Below, one piece after another: positions 1 to 7,736 of a stretch of 27,869 nucleotides of DNA; the first letter of the stretch is position 1, and each line of letters begins with the position of its first letter. This DNA is from an uncultured Faecalibacterium sp. Its GTDB lineage: Bacteria > Bacillota > Clostridia > Oscillospirales > Ruminococcaceae. The DNA lies in assembly GCA_934540955.1 (NCBI GenBank), contig CAKTCY010000025.1, forward strand, positions 1 to 27,869, written 5' to 3'. The notes below the pieces were generated by a model. It had not been told where the DNA came from. It did no database searches and worked only from the letters and a program-made list of their open reading frames with translations. A program made the translations under genes and the position numbers.

Positions 1-269
1 TTGTAGTTCACGGCATCGAACCGATTCCGGGCAAAGCGGTCGAGCTTCCAGACCAGAACCACATCGAAGATTTTCTTCGCGCTGTCCTTGATCATCCTCT
101 GGAAGTCTGGACGGTCATCCGTCTTGGCAGAGTAGGCACGGTCGATGTAGGTGCCGACCACTGTGATACCGTTCTTCTCGGCGTAGTCCTTGCAGTCGCG
201 CAGCTGCCCTTCAATGGACGCTTCTCGCTGGCTGTCGGATGAATAGCGGGCGTAGATTACAGCGGTCAT
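1..269 (-). CDS. Large serine recombinase, N-terminal part (cut by window edge)
   Basis: The minus-strand reading frame from the ATG at 269 runs off the left edge after 89 codons. It begins MTAVIYARYSSDSQREASIE and contains the resolvase-type nucleophile region (YARYSSDSQ, Ser at about residue 10 or 11) and the later DRFAR motif, where conserved arginines help position DNA. This is the catalytic domain of serine site-specific recombinases. The long-recombinase style (EGQLRDCKDYAEKNG) resembles integrases of conjugative elements and phages more than short Tn3-type resolvases. A Shine-Dalgarno GAGAGGTG sits about 5 bases upstream and a good promoter precedes it. Because the rest lies outside the window, intactness and the element it belongs to cannot be judged. 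The family call is firm; its role as integrase of an element is inference. Confidence 0.9.
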   Translation of the reverse strand, partial: MTAVIYARYSSDSQREASIEGQLRDCKDYAEKNGITVVGTYIDRAYSAKTDDRPDFQRMIKDSAKKIFDVVLVWKLDRFARNRFDAVNY

Positions 270-316
270 GGTTGCACCTCTCTTTACACATCATTTTGGC
301 GATACTTCGTATAACC

Positions 317-345
317 TATATACCATATTTTACATCGGTTTGCAA
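317..345 (-). promoter_or_regulatory. Promoter of the serine recombinase
   Basis: On the minus strand there is a -35 TTGCAA (340-345), a 17-base spacer and a -10 TATATA (317-322), leaving a leader of roughly 40 bases before the recombinase ATG. Spacing and matches fit a SigA-type promoter. Confidence 0.6.
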
Positions 346-421
346 GAAGATTTTAAATCGTTGTCACTGCTCAAAATTCTGAAAATAATGATTCTGAGCT
401 TCAAATATAAAATAGAAAAGC

Positions 422-446
422 GGTGGTGCTCACGGTGAGCACCACC
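422..446 (-). terminator. Terminator-like perfect inverted repeat
   Basis: Arms GGTGGTGCTCAC (422-433) and GTGAGCACCACC (435-446) are perfectly complementary around one central base. On the minus strand the hairpin is followed by GCTTTTCTATTTTAT, a loose T-rich tract, so it could end transcription coming from the cytidine deaminase side before the recombinase promoter. The short T-run makes it a moderate candidate. Confidence 0.5.
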
Positions 447-664
447 ACTTTAGAAGAAAGAAGTTTTTTGCTGCTTGTGCGCCTTAACAATTTGGAAACA
501 ATCACAGAAAACCGAATTTGAGCATATTAGGTAAGGGCAAGAATCGTCCCGTGGCCACAAATTTTCAATTCTTGAAAATTCCTTGTCCATCCGGGACTTC
601 ACTTCCCAAACTCTTGCGAGTTTTTGAAGTGCTCTTGTTGGGGCGTGCCTGCCCCAAACCCTGC
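447..664 (-). other. Gap downstream of the deaminase; only a doubtful ORF
   Basis: About 395 bases separate the recombinase start from the deaminase stop. Besides the recombinase promoter and the hairpin, the only open frame is a 75-codon minus-strand frame at 450-677. It starts at GTG inside the last codons of the deaminase and stops directly beside the hairpin. Its product is rich in R, W and K, has no motif I recognise and no Shine-Dalgarno site of its own. Two other frames over the same stretch are also open for 20-30 codons. I read this as non-coding sequence or a degraded remnant rather than a gene. Confidence 0.4.
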
Positions 665-1057
665 TCACAACCACCACTCAGGAGTCAGCTTTCCAAGCGT
701 CACAACGCGGTTGTTGGCATAGTCCATCATGATTTCAATTTCCCGATAGTGTTCCGGCATAAGCTGGCTCATCAATTCCCGGCAAGCCCCACAGGGAGGA
801 ATCGCGTTGCCGTCACGATCTACGGCAATCACGCGGCGGATTGCATCCTCTCCGTTCGTGAGCATATTGAAGATGGCGTTCCGCTCGGCGCACACGCCCA
901 ATGTACAGGCAGTATCGACACAGATACCGACGTAGATTTTCCCGGAATCCGATTCCACCGCAGCGGCAACGCCGCCAGCTTCAATCATGCGCGAAACCTC
1001 ACGCGGCTTCAGAACCTTTACGGCGGCATCATGCAGGTCAGTCCAGATTTTTTCCAT
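665..1057 (-). CDS. Cytidine deaminase family protein
   Basis: This is a 130-aa protein of the small zinc-dependent nucleoside deaminase family, which converts cytidine/deoxycytidine to uridine/deoxyuridine in pyrimidine salvage. The active-site signature is clear: C56-A57-E58 (CAERNA), where Glu shuttles the proton, and C89-x-x-C92 (PPCGAC), giving the three cysteine zinc ligands of the short tetrameric class. Length matches that class. The ATG at 1057 has GGAGAA about 8 bases upstream. The sequence is rather divergent around the substrate region, so a relaxed or different base substrate (for example a blasticidin-type deaminase) is possible. It stands alone on the minus strand, between the recombinase and the tRNA, so it may be cargo of, or neighbour to, an integrated element. 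Confidence 0.88.
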   Translation of the reverse strand: MEKIWTDLHDAAVKVLKPREVSRMIEAGGVAAAVESDSGKIYVGICVDTACTLGVCAERNAIFNMLTNGEDAIRRVIAVDRDGNAIPPCGACRELMSQLMPEHYREIEIMMDYANNRVVTLGKLTPEWWL

Positions 1058-1097
1058 AGTATACTTCTCCTATCCAAAACTTTAGTCTTGTGAATTA

Positions 1098-1126
1098 AGT
1101 ATAGCATATAGCGGCTTGTTCTGCCA
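1098..1126 (-). promoter_or_regulatory. Probable extended -10 promoter of the deaminase
   Basis: Minus strand: TGC followed by TATACT (-10, 1098-1103) with a weak -35 TGGCAG (1121-1126) at 17 bases. The extended TGC before the -10 could compensate for the poor -35. The start codon lies about 40 bases downstream. Confidence 0.45.
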
Positions 1127-1157
1127 CCCTTATATACGAGAACTTGGCCGCTTCACT

Positions 1158-1194
1158 GTGTACGTGCGTACAGAAAGATGGTACACACGTACGC
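1158..1194. repeat. Imperfect inverted repeat in the deaminase-tRNA gap
   Basis: GTGTACGTGCGTAC (1158-1171) and GTACACACGTACGC (1181-1194) pair at 12 of 14 positions with a 9-base loop. No T-run follows on either strand, so it is not a classical terminator. The rest of the gap 1127-1339 shows shorter hairpins (CACTTT...AAAGTG near 1250 and CACTTC-GAAGTG near 1300) and no convincing gene. Confidence 0.45.
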
Positions 1195-1339
1195 AGCGAT
1201 TTACCCGAAACGCTCCCTATACAGCCGTTCCCCCTCGGAGAGCCCACTACACTTTGCAGACCGCAGGGCTGAAAGTGTCATAGTGGGTTATTACACTTCC
1301 GCAGAAGTGCCTTCTCCTCGCCACATGAGCAGGGATACC

Positions 1340-1381
1340 AAAACAAAAGGCGGGATACCATCGCCATGATGATACCCTGCC
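1340..1381 (-). terminator. Second terminator-like hairpin downstream of the tRNA
   Basis: On the minus strand a 14-base stem (GGCAGGGTATCATC, 1368-1381, with GATGGTATCCCGCC, 1349-1362) has a five-base loop, one mismatch and two G-T pairs. It is followed by TTTTGTTTT. It lies about 50 bases beyond the main tRNA terminator and may be a back-up, or belong to a decayed neighbour. Confidence 0.5.
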
Positions 1382-1431
1382 TTTGCTTGTTTACCGCTCT
1401 GCATACTCTCGCCGCAGAATCTCCGATAAAC

Positions 1432-1479
1432 AAAAAACGTACCCGAACCCTTTTTCGTAAAGAATCGGGTTCGAGTACG
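1432..1479 (-). terminator. Intrinsic terminator of the tRNA-Val transcript
   Basis: Minus strand: stem CGTACTCGAACCC (1467-1479) with GGGTTCGGGTACG (1438-1450), one G-T pair, then six T (1432-1437). It starts 8 bases after the tRNA 3' end. Confidence 0.85.
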
Positions 1480-1486
1480 AACTGTA

Positions 1487-1562
1487 TGGTGGACGGTACA
1501 GGACTCGAACCTGTGACCTCCTGCACGTCAAGCAGATGCTCTACCAGCTGAGCTAACCGTCC
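1487..1562 (-). tRNA. tRNA-Val (anticodon GAC)
   Basis: A 76-nt cloverleaf on the minus strand. Acceptor stem is GGACGGT/ACCGTCC, the D arm contains TAGCTCAGCTGGTAGAGCA, and the anticodon stem CTGC/GCAG encloses loop TTGACGT, giving anticodon GAC (valine, codon GUC/GUU). The T arm has GGTTCGAGTCC, and discriminator A plus CCA is encoded at 1487-1490. It has its own promoter upstream and terminator downstream, so it is a monocistronic tRNA gene. The GAC anticodon reads the GTC/GTT codons; GTG, also frequent in this window, would need a different valine tRNA. Confidence 0.96.
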
Positions 1563-1592
1563 ATATTCTGTTTTGCCGAAATCAGCTAGATT

Positions 1593-1621
1593 ATAATACC
1601 ACAGCCTGCGCCGAAAAGCAA
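1593..1621 (-). promoter_or_regulatory. Promoter of tRNA-Val
   Basis: Minus strand: -35 TTGCTT (1616-1621), 17-base spacer and -10 TATTAT (1593-1598), about 30 bases before the mature tRNA 5' end. Confidence 0.7.
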
Positions 1622-1725
1622 GCCCTTTTTTCAAAAATTGTAAAACTTTTTTGAAAAAGCACCCCGAAACCCGGCTTCTGTGCGGTGCAGCGCGGGTTTT
1701 GGGACGGCGGGCGACAGCTTTCTTG

Positions 1726-1754
1726 TTGCCCCCAACCAGACGTTGTGCTATAAT
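1726..1754 (+). promoter_or_regulatory. Promoter of the ruvCAB operon
   Basis: -35 TTGCCC (1726-1731), 17-base spacer, extended TGC and a consensus TATAAT -10 (1749-1754). A second TATAAT at 1762-1767 follows 13 bases later. The leader to the ruvC ATG is about 35 bases. No LexA/SOS-type operator was recognised in this stretch. Confidence 0.7.
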
Positions 1755-1795
1755 AGAAAACTATAATAGGAGTAGTGTCGGAAAGGGAACGCAGC

Positions 1796-2308
1796 ATGAG
1801 AGTTTTGGGCATCGACCCCGGTTACGCCATCGTGGGCTGGGGCGTGGTGGAGTATGCGGGCAACCGCTTTGCGCCGGTGGATTTCGGCGCGGTGTGCACG
1901 GACGCGGGCGTGCCGTTTGAGCGGCGGCTGGACGAGGTGTATACCGGCATCAAGGAGGTCATCGAACGCACAAAGCCCGAGGTGCTGGCCATCGAAAAGC
2001 TGTTCTACCAGCACAACCAGACCACCGTCATCGGCGTAGCCGAGGCGCGCGGGGTCATACTGCTGGCGGCAGCGCAGGCGGGGCTGCCTATCTATGAATA
2101 CACTCCCATGCAGGTCAAGCAGGCGGTCACCGGCTACGGCAAGGCTGTGAAAAAGCAGGTGCAGGAGATGACCCGGGTGCTGCTGCATCTGCCCGCCGTG
2201 CCAAAGCCGGACGATACCGCCGATGCACTGGCCATGGCCATTACCTTCTGCCACACCAACGGCAACCAGCTCAACCGCTACACCCGCCGGGTGGCGGGCC
2301 CCATCTGA
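1796..2308 (+). CDS. ruvC: Crossover junction endodeoxyribonuclease RuvC
   Basis: RuvC resolves Holliday junctions by paired nicks after RuvAB branch migration. The 170-aa product starts MRVLGIDPGYAIVGWG and shows the four acidic metal ligands expected of the RNase-H-like fold: D7 (GIDPG), E67 (AIEKLF), D140 and D143 (KPDDTADALAMAI). Length is typical. I chose the ATG at 1796, preceded by GGAAAGGG, because the family begins here. An in-frame GTG at 1775 would add seven residues, but its AGGAG site is too close. It is the first gene of the ruv block and is separated from ruvA by 52 bases with a strong hairpin. Confidence 0.96.
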   Translation: MRVLGIDPGYAIVGWGVVEYAGNRFAPVDFGAVCTDAGVPFERRLDEVYTGIKEVIERTKPEVLAIEKLFYQHNQTTVIGVAEARGVILLAAAQAGLPIYEYTPMQVKQAVTGYGKAVKKQVQEMTRVLLHLPAVPKPDDTADALAMAITFCHTNGNQLNRYTRRVAGPI

Positions 2309-2320
2309 CCGCATACCACA

Positions 2321-2358
2321 GCCGCCCTGCGGGGCGGCGGGTCTTGACTGAGAGGATT
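2321..2358 (+). repeat. Hairpin and terminal-repeat-like sequence before ruvA
   Basis: GCCGCCC (2321-2327) and GGGCGGC (2332-2338) form a perfect stem with a TGCG loop and no T-run. It is followed by GACTGAGAGGATT (2346-2358), which differs at one base from the right terminal repeat GACTGAGAGGGTT of the element at 4960-5087. The GAGAGG inside it is the apparent ruvA ribosome-binding site, 5 bases before the ATG. Confidence 0.5.
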
Positions 2359-2360
2359 CT

Positions 2361-2972
2361 ATGATCTACTGTCTGACTGGAAAAATCGTGAAAAAAAGCC
2401 TGAACGCCGTGGTGCTCAGCTGCGGCGGCGTGGGCTACTATACCCAGTGCCCGGCCAGCGTGGCGGGGGCACTGCCCGGTGTGGGGCAGGAGGCCACCCT
2501 GTACACCGTGATGAGCGTGACCGAAAACGATGTGAGCCTGTACGGCTTTGCCACCGAGGAGCAGCAGGCCTGCTTTGAGATGCTGACCGCCGTGTCCGGC
2601 GTGGGTCCCAAGGTGGGGCTGGCCATCCTCAGCGTCATGGAGCCGCAGCGGGTGGCGCTGGCTATCTCGGCGGGGGACCACAAGGCCTTTAAGGCTGCCT
2701 CCGGCGTTGGGCCGAAGCTGGCGCAGCGCATCGTGCTGGAGCTGAAGGATAAGGTGGCCAAGGGCTTTGTGGACGGCATCTCGCTGGAAGATGTGGCGGG
2801 CTCTGCCGCCGACACGCCCGCGACCCAGAGCAGCGCACAGGCGATTGCGGCGCTGGTGTCGCTGGGGTACAGCCAGAGCGAGGCGGCGCTGGCCATCGCA
2901 AAGATCGATGCCGCGCTGCCGGTGGAAGAGATCATCAAGCTGGCCTTGCGCAGCATGGCAGGCAGGAGGTAA
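2361..2972 (+). CDS. ruvA: Holliday junction branch migration protein RuvA
   Basis: RuvA tetramers bind the four-way junction and load RuvB. The 203-aa protein has the expected order: an OB-fold domain I (about 1-62, MIYCLTGKIVKK... to SLYGFAT), two helix-hairpin-helix motifs (TAVSGVGPKVGLAILS at 76-91 and AASGVGPKLAQRIVLE at 112-127), a flexible linker rich in A, S and T, and the small C-terminal domain III (about 155-203) that contacts RuvB. Length is normal. It ends three bases before ruvB, and its last codons carry the ruvB ribosome-binding site. Confidence 0.97.
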   Translation: MIYCLTGKIVKKSLNAVVLSCGGVGYYTQCPASVAGALPGVGQEATLYTVMSVTENDVSLYGFATEEQQACFEMLTAVSGVGPKVGLAILSVMEPQRVALAISAGDHKAFKAASGVGPKLAQRIVLELKDKVAKGFVDGISLEDVAGSAADTPATQSSAQAIAALVSLGYSQSEAALAIAKIDAALPVEEIIKLALRSMAGRR

Positions 2973-2975
2973 GCA

Positions 2976-4031
2976 ATGCAGGACGATACCGCGCTGTACG
3001 GCGCAAAAATGATGCAGCCCGTCATGACCCCGGCGGACAGTGAGGAAAATAACCTCCGCCCGCAGCATCTGGAGGACTACATCGGGCAGGAAAAGGCCAA
3101 GCAGAACCTTAAGATCTATCTGGAAGCCGCCAAGCGCCGGGGCGAGCCGGTGGATCACATTCTGCTCTACGGCCCGCCGGGTCTGGGCAAGACCACGCTG
3201 GCGGGCATCATCGCCAACGAGATGGGGGTGCAGATCCGCATCACCAGCGGCCCGGCCATTGAAAAGCCCGGCGACCTTGCCGCCCTGCTGACCAACCTGC
3301 AGGAGGGCGATGTGCTGTTCATCGATGAGATCCACCGCCTGTCCCGGCAGGTGGAAGAGGTGCTGTATCCGGCGCTGGAAGACTATGCGCTGGATATCAT
3401 GATCGGCAAGGGCCCCAGCGCCCAGAGCATCCGCATCAATCTGCCCCGGTTCACGCTGGTGGGCGCTACCACCCGCGCCGGACAGATCACCGGCCCGCTG
3501 CGCGACCGCTTCGGCGTGCTGCTCAAGCTGGAGCTGTACAGCCCGGACGAGCTTTCCCGCATCATCATGCGGTCGGCGGGCATTCTGGATCAGCCCATCA
3601 CCCCGGAAGGCGCTTACGAGCTGGCAAAGTGCAGCCGGGGCACCCCCCGCGTAGCGAACCGCTTTTTGAAGCGTATCCGCGACTTTGCCACCGTGCTGGG
3701 CGATGGCATCATCGATCAGGACGTGGCGCTGCTGGGTCTCAAGCGGATGGACGTGGACGCGCTGGGTCTGGATGAACTGGACCGCAGCCTGCTGCGCGCT
3801 ATCATTGAGATGTACAACGGCGGGCCGGTGGGTCTGGAAACGCTGGCCGCCGCGCTGGGCGAGGAGGCCGTCACACTGGAGGACTTGTGTGAGCCGTATC
3901 TGATGCAGATGGGCTTTTTGACCCGCACCCCGCGCGGACGCTGCGCCACCCGCCTTGCCTACGAGCATCTGGGCATGAAAGCCCCGGAGACCGGCAGCGC
4001 CGAGGAAAACGGCCAGCAGAGCCTGTTCTGA
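2976..4031 (+). CDS. ruvB: Holliday junction branch migration DNA helicase RuvB
   Basis: RuvB is the AAA+ hexameric motor that drives branch migration with RuvA. The 351-aa product has Walker A GPPGLGKT (66-73), Walker B VLFIDEIH (113-120), sensor 1 GATTRAG and the arginine-finger segment GPLRDRFG. It ends in the winged-helix C-terminal domain ([19 protein letters not shown]). The start at 2976 has a strong AGGAGG just upstream inside the ruvA 3' end. Internal ATGs at codons 12 and 13 are less well placed. The gene order ruvC-ruvA-ruvB is complete here. Confidence 0.97.
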   Translation: MQDDTALYGAKMMQPVMTPADSEENNLRPQHLEDYIGQEKAKQNLKIYLEAAKRRGEPVDHILLYGPPGLGKTTLAGIIANEMGVQIRITSGPAIEKPGDLAALLTNLQEGDVLFIDEIHRLSRQVEEVLYPALEDYALDIMIGKGPSAQSIRINLPRFTLVGATTRAGQITGPLRDRFGVLLKLELYSPDELSRIIMRSAGILDQPITPEGAYELAKCSRGTPRVANRFLKRIRDFATVLGDGIIDQDVALLGLKRMDVDALGLDELDRSLLRAIIEMYNGGPVGLETLAAALGEEAVTLEDLCEPYLMQMGFLTRTPRGRCATRLAYEHLGMKAPETGSAEENGQQSLF

Positions 4032-4077
4032 CTTATTATGTATAGGATTATGAAGCAGTAAACGGAAGGAGGACGCT

Positions 4078-4953
4078 ATGCGCCCTGCAGATACTTGGAA
4101 AGACTACGAGCTGCTGGATGCCACCGATGGCAACCGGCTGGAACGCTGGGGAGAAACTTTGCTCATCCGCCCCGACCCGCAGGTGGTGTGGAAGACCCCC
4201 AAGCAAAGCCCCCTGTGGGCAAAGGCAGATGCCATCTACCACCGCTCCAATCAGGGCGGCGGCGAGTGGGAGTACCGCCGCCGTCTGCCGGAAAAGTGGA
4301 AGATCAGCTGCGGCGAGGGGGAGGATAAGCTGACCCTTATCGTCAGCCCCACCGGCTTTAAGCACACCGGCGTATTCCCGGAGCAGGCGGTCAACTGGGC
4401 GTGGTACCAGCAGAAGATCCGCGCCGCGAACCGCCCGGTAAAGGTGCTGAACCTCTTCGGCTACACCGGCGGCGCTACGCTGGCCTGTGCCGCTGCCGGT
4501 GCCACCGTCTGCCATGTGGATGCCTCCAAGGGCATCGTGGCATGGGGCAAGGACAACGCCGTGGCAAGCGGCCTGACCGATAAGCCCATCCGCTGGCTGG
4601 TGGACGACTGCGCCAAGTTCGTGGCGCGGGAAAAGCGCCGGGGCAACACCTACGACGGCATCATCATGGACCCGCCCAGCTACGGGCGCGGCCCCGGCGG
4701 CGAGATCTGGAAGCTGGAGGACTGCATCTACGACCTCATCAGCCAGTGCGAAGAGGTGCTCAGCGATACCCCGCTGTTCTTTGCGGTCAACAGCTACACC
4801 ACCGGCCTGTCCCCGGCGGTCATGGAGTATATGCTCAAGACCACGCTGGTGCCCCGCTTTGGCGGCAAAACCAGCTGCGATGAGATCGGCCTGCCGGTGT
4901 CTGCCACCGGCGGCGTGGTGCCCTGCGGCGCCACCGCCATTTGGGAAGAATAA
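4078..4953 (+). CDS. Class I SAM-dependent methyltransferase (RlmI/RlmK-like)
   Basis: The 291-aa protein has the SAM-binding motif I NLFGYTGG (125-132), an acidic motif II (CHVDASKG) and the catalytic/substrate motif DPPSYGRG (198-205), typical of the Methyltrans_SAM family that includes the 23S rRNA cytosine/guanine methyltransferases RlmI and RlmK(L). It lacks an obvious N-terminal PUA domain as in RlmI, so the RNA substrate cannot be named. It starts 46 bases after ruvB behind a GGAAGGAGG site and probably shares the ruv transcript. A 128 bp stem-loop element begins 6 bases after its stop. The methyltransferase call is secure; rRNA as substrate is inference. Confidence 0.85.
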   Translation: MRPADTWKDYELLDATDGNRLERWGETLLIRPDPQVVWKTPKQSPLWAKADAIYHRSNQGGGEWEYRRRLPEKWKISCGEGEDKLTLIVSPTGFKHTGVFPEQAVNWAWYQQKIRAANRPVKVLNLFGYTGGATLACAAAGATVCHVDASKGIVAWGKDNAVASGLTDKPIRWLVDDCAKFVAREKRRGNTYDGIIMDPPSYGRGPGGEIWKLEDCIYDLISQCEEVLSDTPLFFAVNSYTTGLSPAVMEYMLKTTLVPRFGGKTSCDEIGLPVSATGGVVPCGATAIWEE

Positions 4954-4959
4954 GGAAAG

Positions 4960-5087
4960 AACCCTCTCAGTCGCCTTGCGGCGACAGCTCCCCCGAAAGG
5001 GGGAGCTTTATAAGAGCTTACGGGAAGAGGATAAAAAGCTCCCCCTTCGGGGGAGCTGGCACGGCGTCAGCCGTGACTGAGAGGGTT
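4960..5087. repeat. Stem-loop element with 13 bp terminal inverted repeats, copy 1
   Basis: Ends AACCCTCTCAGTC (4960-4972) and GACTGAGAGGGTT (5075-5087) are perfect inverted repeats. Inside are three hairpins: GTCGCC/GGCGAC, AGCTCCCCC-GAAA-GGGGGAGCT, and AGCTCCCCC-TTC-GGGGGAGCT. It contains no gene. A second copy lies at 25792-25918, with the first 50 or so bases nearly identical and the interior diverged, and a related left end is at 7741. Size, ends and lack of coding sequence fit a MITE-like or REP-like non-autonomous element. No clear target-site duplication is visible. Confidence 0.75.
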
Positions 5088-5110
5088 ATACGATTCAAGA
5101 ATGGGGTACA

Positions 5111-5127
5111 GCCCCTTTCGGAGGGGC
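5111..5127 (+). repeat. Small hairpin in the ecfA1 leader
   Basis: GCCCCT (5111-5116) and AGGGGC (5122-5127) form a stem with a five-base loop, 26 bases before the ecfA1 ATG. The GGGGTACAGCCCC just before it offers an alternative pairing, so two exclusive structures are possible. I see no known riboswitch fold. The ribosome-binding site of ecfA1 (AGAAAGAG) is weak. Confidence 0.35.
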
Positions 5128-5152
5128 GCACCACCAGAAAGAGAAACAAAGC

Positions 5153-5992
<840 letters not shown>

Positions 5993-6006
5993 GGGGGGCG
6001 GACGAA

Positions 6007-6921
6007 ATGGCAGATATCATTAAGGTAGAACATCTGAGCTACGTCTATAACCCCGGCCTGCCCACCGCAGTGACCGCGCTGGATGACGTAAGCTTTACCG
6101 TAGAAGAGGGCGATTTTGTGGGCATTATCGGGGCCACCGGCTCCGGCAAAAGCACCCTGATCACCCACATGAACGGCCTGAACAAGCCCACCAGCGGCAA
6201 AATTTACATTGACGGCCGCGATCTGTGGGCAGACCCGGAAAAGATCCGGGATTTCCGCTTCCTCACCGGCCTTGTGTTCCAGTACCCGGAATACCAGCTG
6301 TTTGAGGAGACCTGCTACAAGGACATCGCCTTTGGCCCCAAGAACATGGGCCTGGACGAAGCCGAGGTAGACCGCCGCGTTCACGAGGCCGCAGACTTTG
6401 TGGGCTTAGACCCGGCGCTTTTGGAGCGCAGCCCCTTTGAGCTTTCCGGCGGTCAGAAGCGCCGGGTGGCGGTGGCTGGTGTGATGGCCATGAAGCCCCG
6501 CATCCTTGTGCTGGACGAGCCCGCCGCCGGTCTTGACCCGGAGGGACGGGACGATATTCTTTCCGAGGTGAAGGAGTACCACAAAAAGACCGGCACCACC
6601 GTGCTGCTGGTGTCCCACAGCATGGAGGATATCGCCAAGTACGCCAACCGGGTGCTGGTGATGAGCAACAAAAAGATCGCCATGTACGACACGGTGGAAA
6701 AGATCTTTGCCCGTGCCCCGGAGCTGCTGGAGCTGGGGCTGTCGGTGCCGCAGGTGACGAAAATTTTCCTCAAGCTGCGGGAGATGGGCGTGGACGTCCC
6801 GGCGGACGTGTACACCATTCCCTACGCGGTCAAGACCCTGCTGGAAGCCAAGCGCCGCCGCGATGCCGGGGAAAGCCTTGTGCTGCCCCGCAGCGCTGCC
6901 CGGAAAGGGGGTGCTGTCTGA
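6007..6921 (+). CDS. ecfA2: ECF transporter ATPase EcfA2
   Basis: The second ATPase of the ECF module, forming a heterodimer with EcfA1. The 304-aa protein has Walker A GATGSGKST (42-50), Q-loop FQYPEYQLFE (Q92), signature LSGGQKRR (146-153) and Walker B ILVLDEPAAGLDP. The FQYPEYQ form is typical of EcfA2. It has the longer C-terminal extension of the family, ending in basic and alanine-rich residues. The stop codon shares its last base with the ecfT ATG (TGATG), indicating translational coupling. Confidence 0.93.
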   Translation: MADIIKVEHLSYVYNPGLPTAVTALDDVSFTVEEGDFVGIIGATGSGKSTLITHMNGLNKPTSGKIYIDGRDLWADPEKIRDFRFLTGLVFQYPEYQLFEETCYKDIAFGPKNMGLDEAEVDRRVHEAADFVGLDPALLERSPFELSGGQKRRVAVAGVMAMKPRILVLDEPAAGLDPEGRDDILSEVKEYHKKTGTTVLLVSHSMEDIAKYANRVLVMSNKKIAMYDTVEKIFARAPELLELGLSVPQVTKIFLKLREMGVDVPADVYTIPYAVKTLLEAKRRRDAGESLVLPRSAARKGGAV

Positions 6922-7736
6922 TGCTGCGAGATATCACCATCGGCCAGCACTTCCCGGGCAACAGTCTGGTGCACCGGTTCGACCCCAGACTGAAGCTTGT
7001 GCTGACGGTCGCTTATATCGTGCTGCTGTTTGCAGCCTCCAACCCCTTGGGGCTTACCCTGTCCATCCTCTTTTTGGGGGTCATGTACAAGGTGGCAAAA
7101 ATTCCGGTCAAGATGATCGGCAAAAGCCTGAAGCCCATTCTGCCCATCGTGCTGTTCACGGCGGTGCTGAATCTGTTCTTTGTCTCCGGCGAGGGCGACC
7201 CGCTGGTGCATTTCTGGTTCTTGACCATCTACGCCGAGGGCGTGCGCTACGCGGTGCTGATGGCAGTGCGCGTGATGGCGCTCATCGCGGGCACCAGCCT
7301 GCTTACCTACACCACCAGCCCCATCGTGCTGACCGATGCCATTGAGCAGCTGCTCAAGCCCTTGGGCAAGCTGCACTTCCCGGTGCACGAGCTGGCCATG
7401 ATGATGAGCATTGCCCTGCGCTTTATCCCCACCCTCATCGAGGAGACGGATAAGATCATGAACGCGCAGAAGGCGCGCGGCGCGCAGCTGGACACCGGCA
7501 AAATGACCGACCGGGTTAAGGCGCTGGTGCCGGTGCTCATTCCGCTGTTCATCTCGGCTTTCCGCCGCGCAGACGAGTTGGCCATGGCCATGGAGTGCCG
7601 CTGCTACCGCGGCGGCACGGGCCGCACCCGCCTGAAGGTGCTGCGCTGCGAAAAGCAGGACTATATCGACCTTGCAGTCTGCATTGCCTGCTTTGCCGTC
7701 ATCCTTGCCTCCCGGCTGGTGTTCCCGAATTATTAA
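6921..7736 (+). CDS. ecfT: ECF transporter transmembrane component EcfT
   Basis: EcfT is the membrane scaffold that couples the two ATPases to substrate-binding S components. The 271-aa protein has several hydrophobic helices (for example LVLTVAYIVLLFAASNPLGL and AVLMAVRVMALIAGTSLL). Near the C-terminus it has the two coupling-helix motifs with Ala-Arg-Gly-type signatures (QKARGAQLDTG and ECRCYRGG) that contact the ATPases. The start overlaps the ecfA2 stop by one base. A stem-loop-rich segment starts right after its stop and separates it from truA, which is normally adjacent in Firmicutes. Confidence 0.93.
   Translation: MLRDITIGQHFPGNSLVHRFDPRLKLVLTVAYIVLLFAASNPLGLTLSILFLGVMYKVAKIPVKMIGKSLKPILPIVLFTAVLNLFFVSGEGDPLVHFWFLTIYAEGVRYAVLMAVRVMALIAGTSLLTYTTSPIVLTDAIEQLLKPLGKLHFPVHELAMMMSIALRFIPTLIEETDKIMNAQKARGAQLDTGKMTDRVKALVPVLIPLFISAFRRADELAMAMECRCYRGGTGRTRLKVLRCEKQDYIDLAVCIACFAVILASRLVFPNY

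Noticed and set aside
301..316. loxP-like stretch ACTTCGTATA near the recombinase promoter
   Set aside because: Only ten bases of one arm match and no inverted partner or spacer follows. The neighbouring recombinase is a serine type, not a Cre-like tyrosine recombinase.
1178..1369. 63-codon plus-strand frame in the deaminase-tRNA gap
   Set aside because: It runs through two hairpins, has no ribosome-binding site and no recognisable composition. The region is better explained as structured non-coding sequence.
2271..3968. Long minus-strand open frame opposite ruvA/ruvB
   Set aside because: It mirrors GC-rich codon usage of clearly identified plus-strand genes, lacks any recognisable domain and is H/Q/A/R rich, typical of an antisense shadow. 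The same holds for 11531-12868 and 23574-25274.
4960..5087. CRISPR-like repeats in the stem-loop element
   Set aside because: There are only two CTCCCCC hairpins, not evenly spaced direct repeats with unique spacers, and no cas genes are present.
5088..5152. Riboswitch controlling the ECF transporter genes
   Set aside because: Only one small hairpin with an alternative pairing is visible; no conserved riboswitch core was recognised, and a shared ECF module without an S component is not usually riboswitch-controlled.
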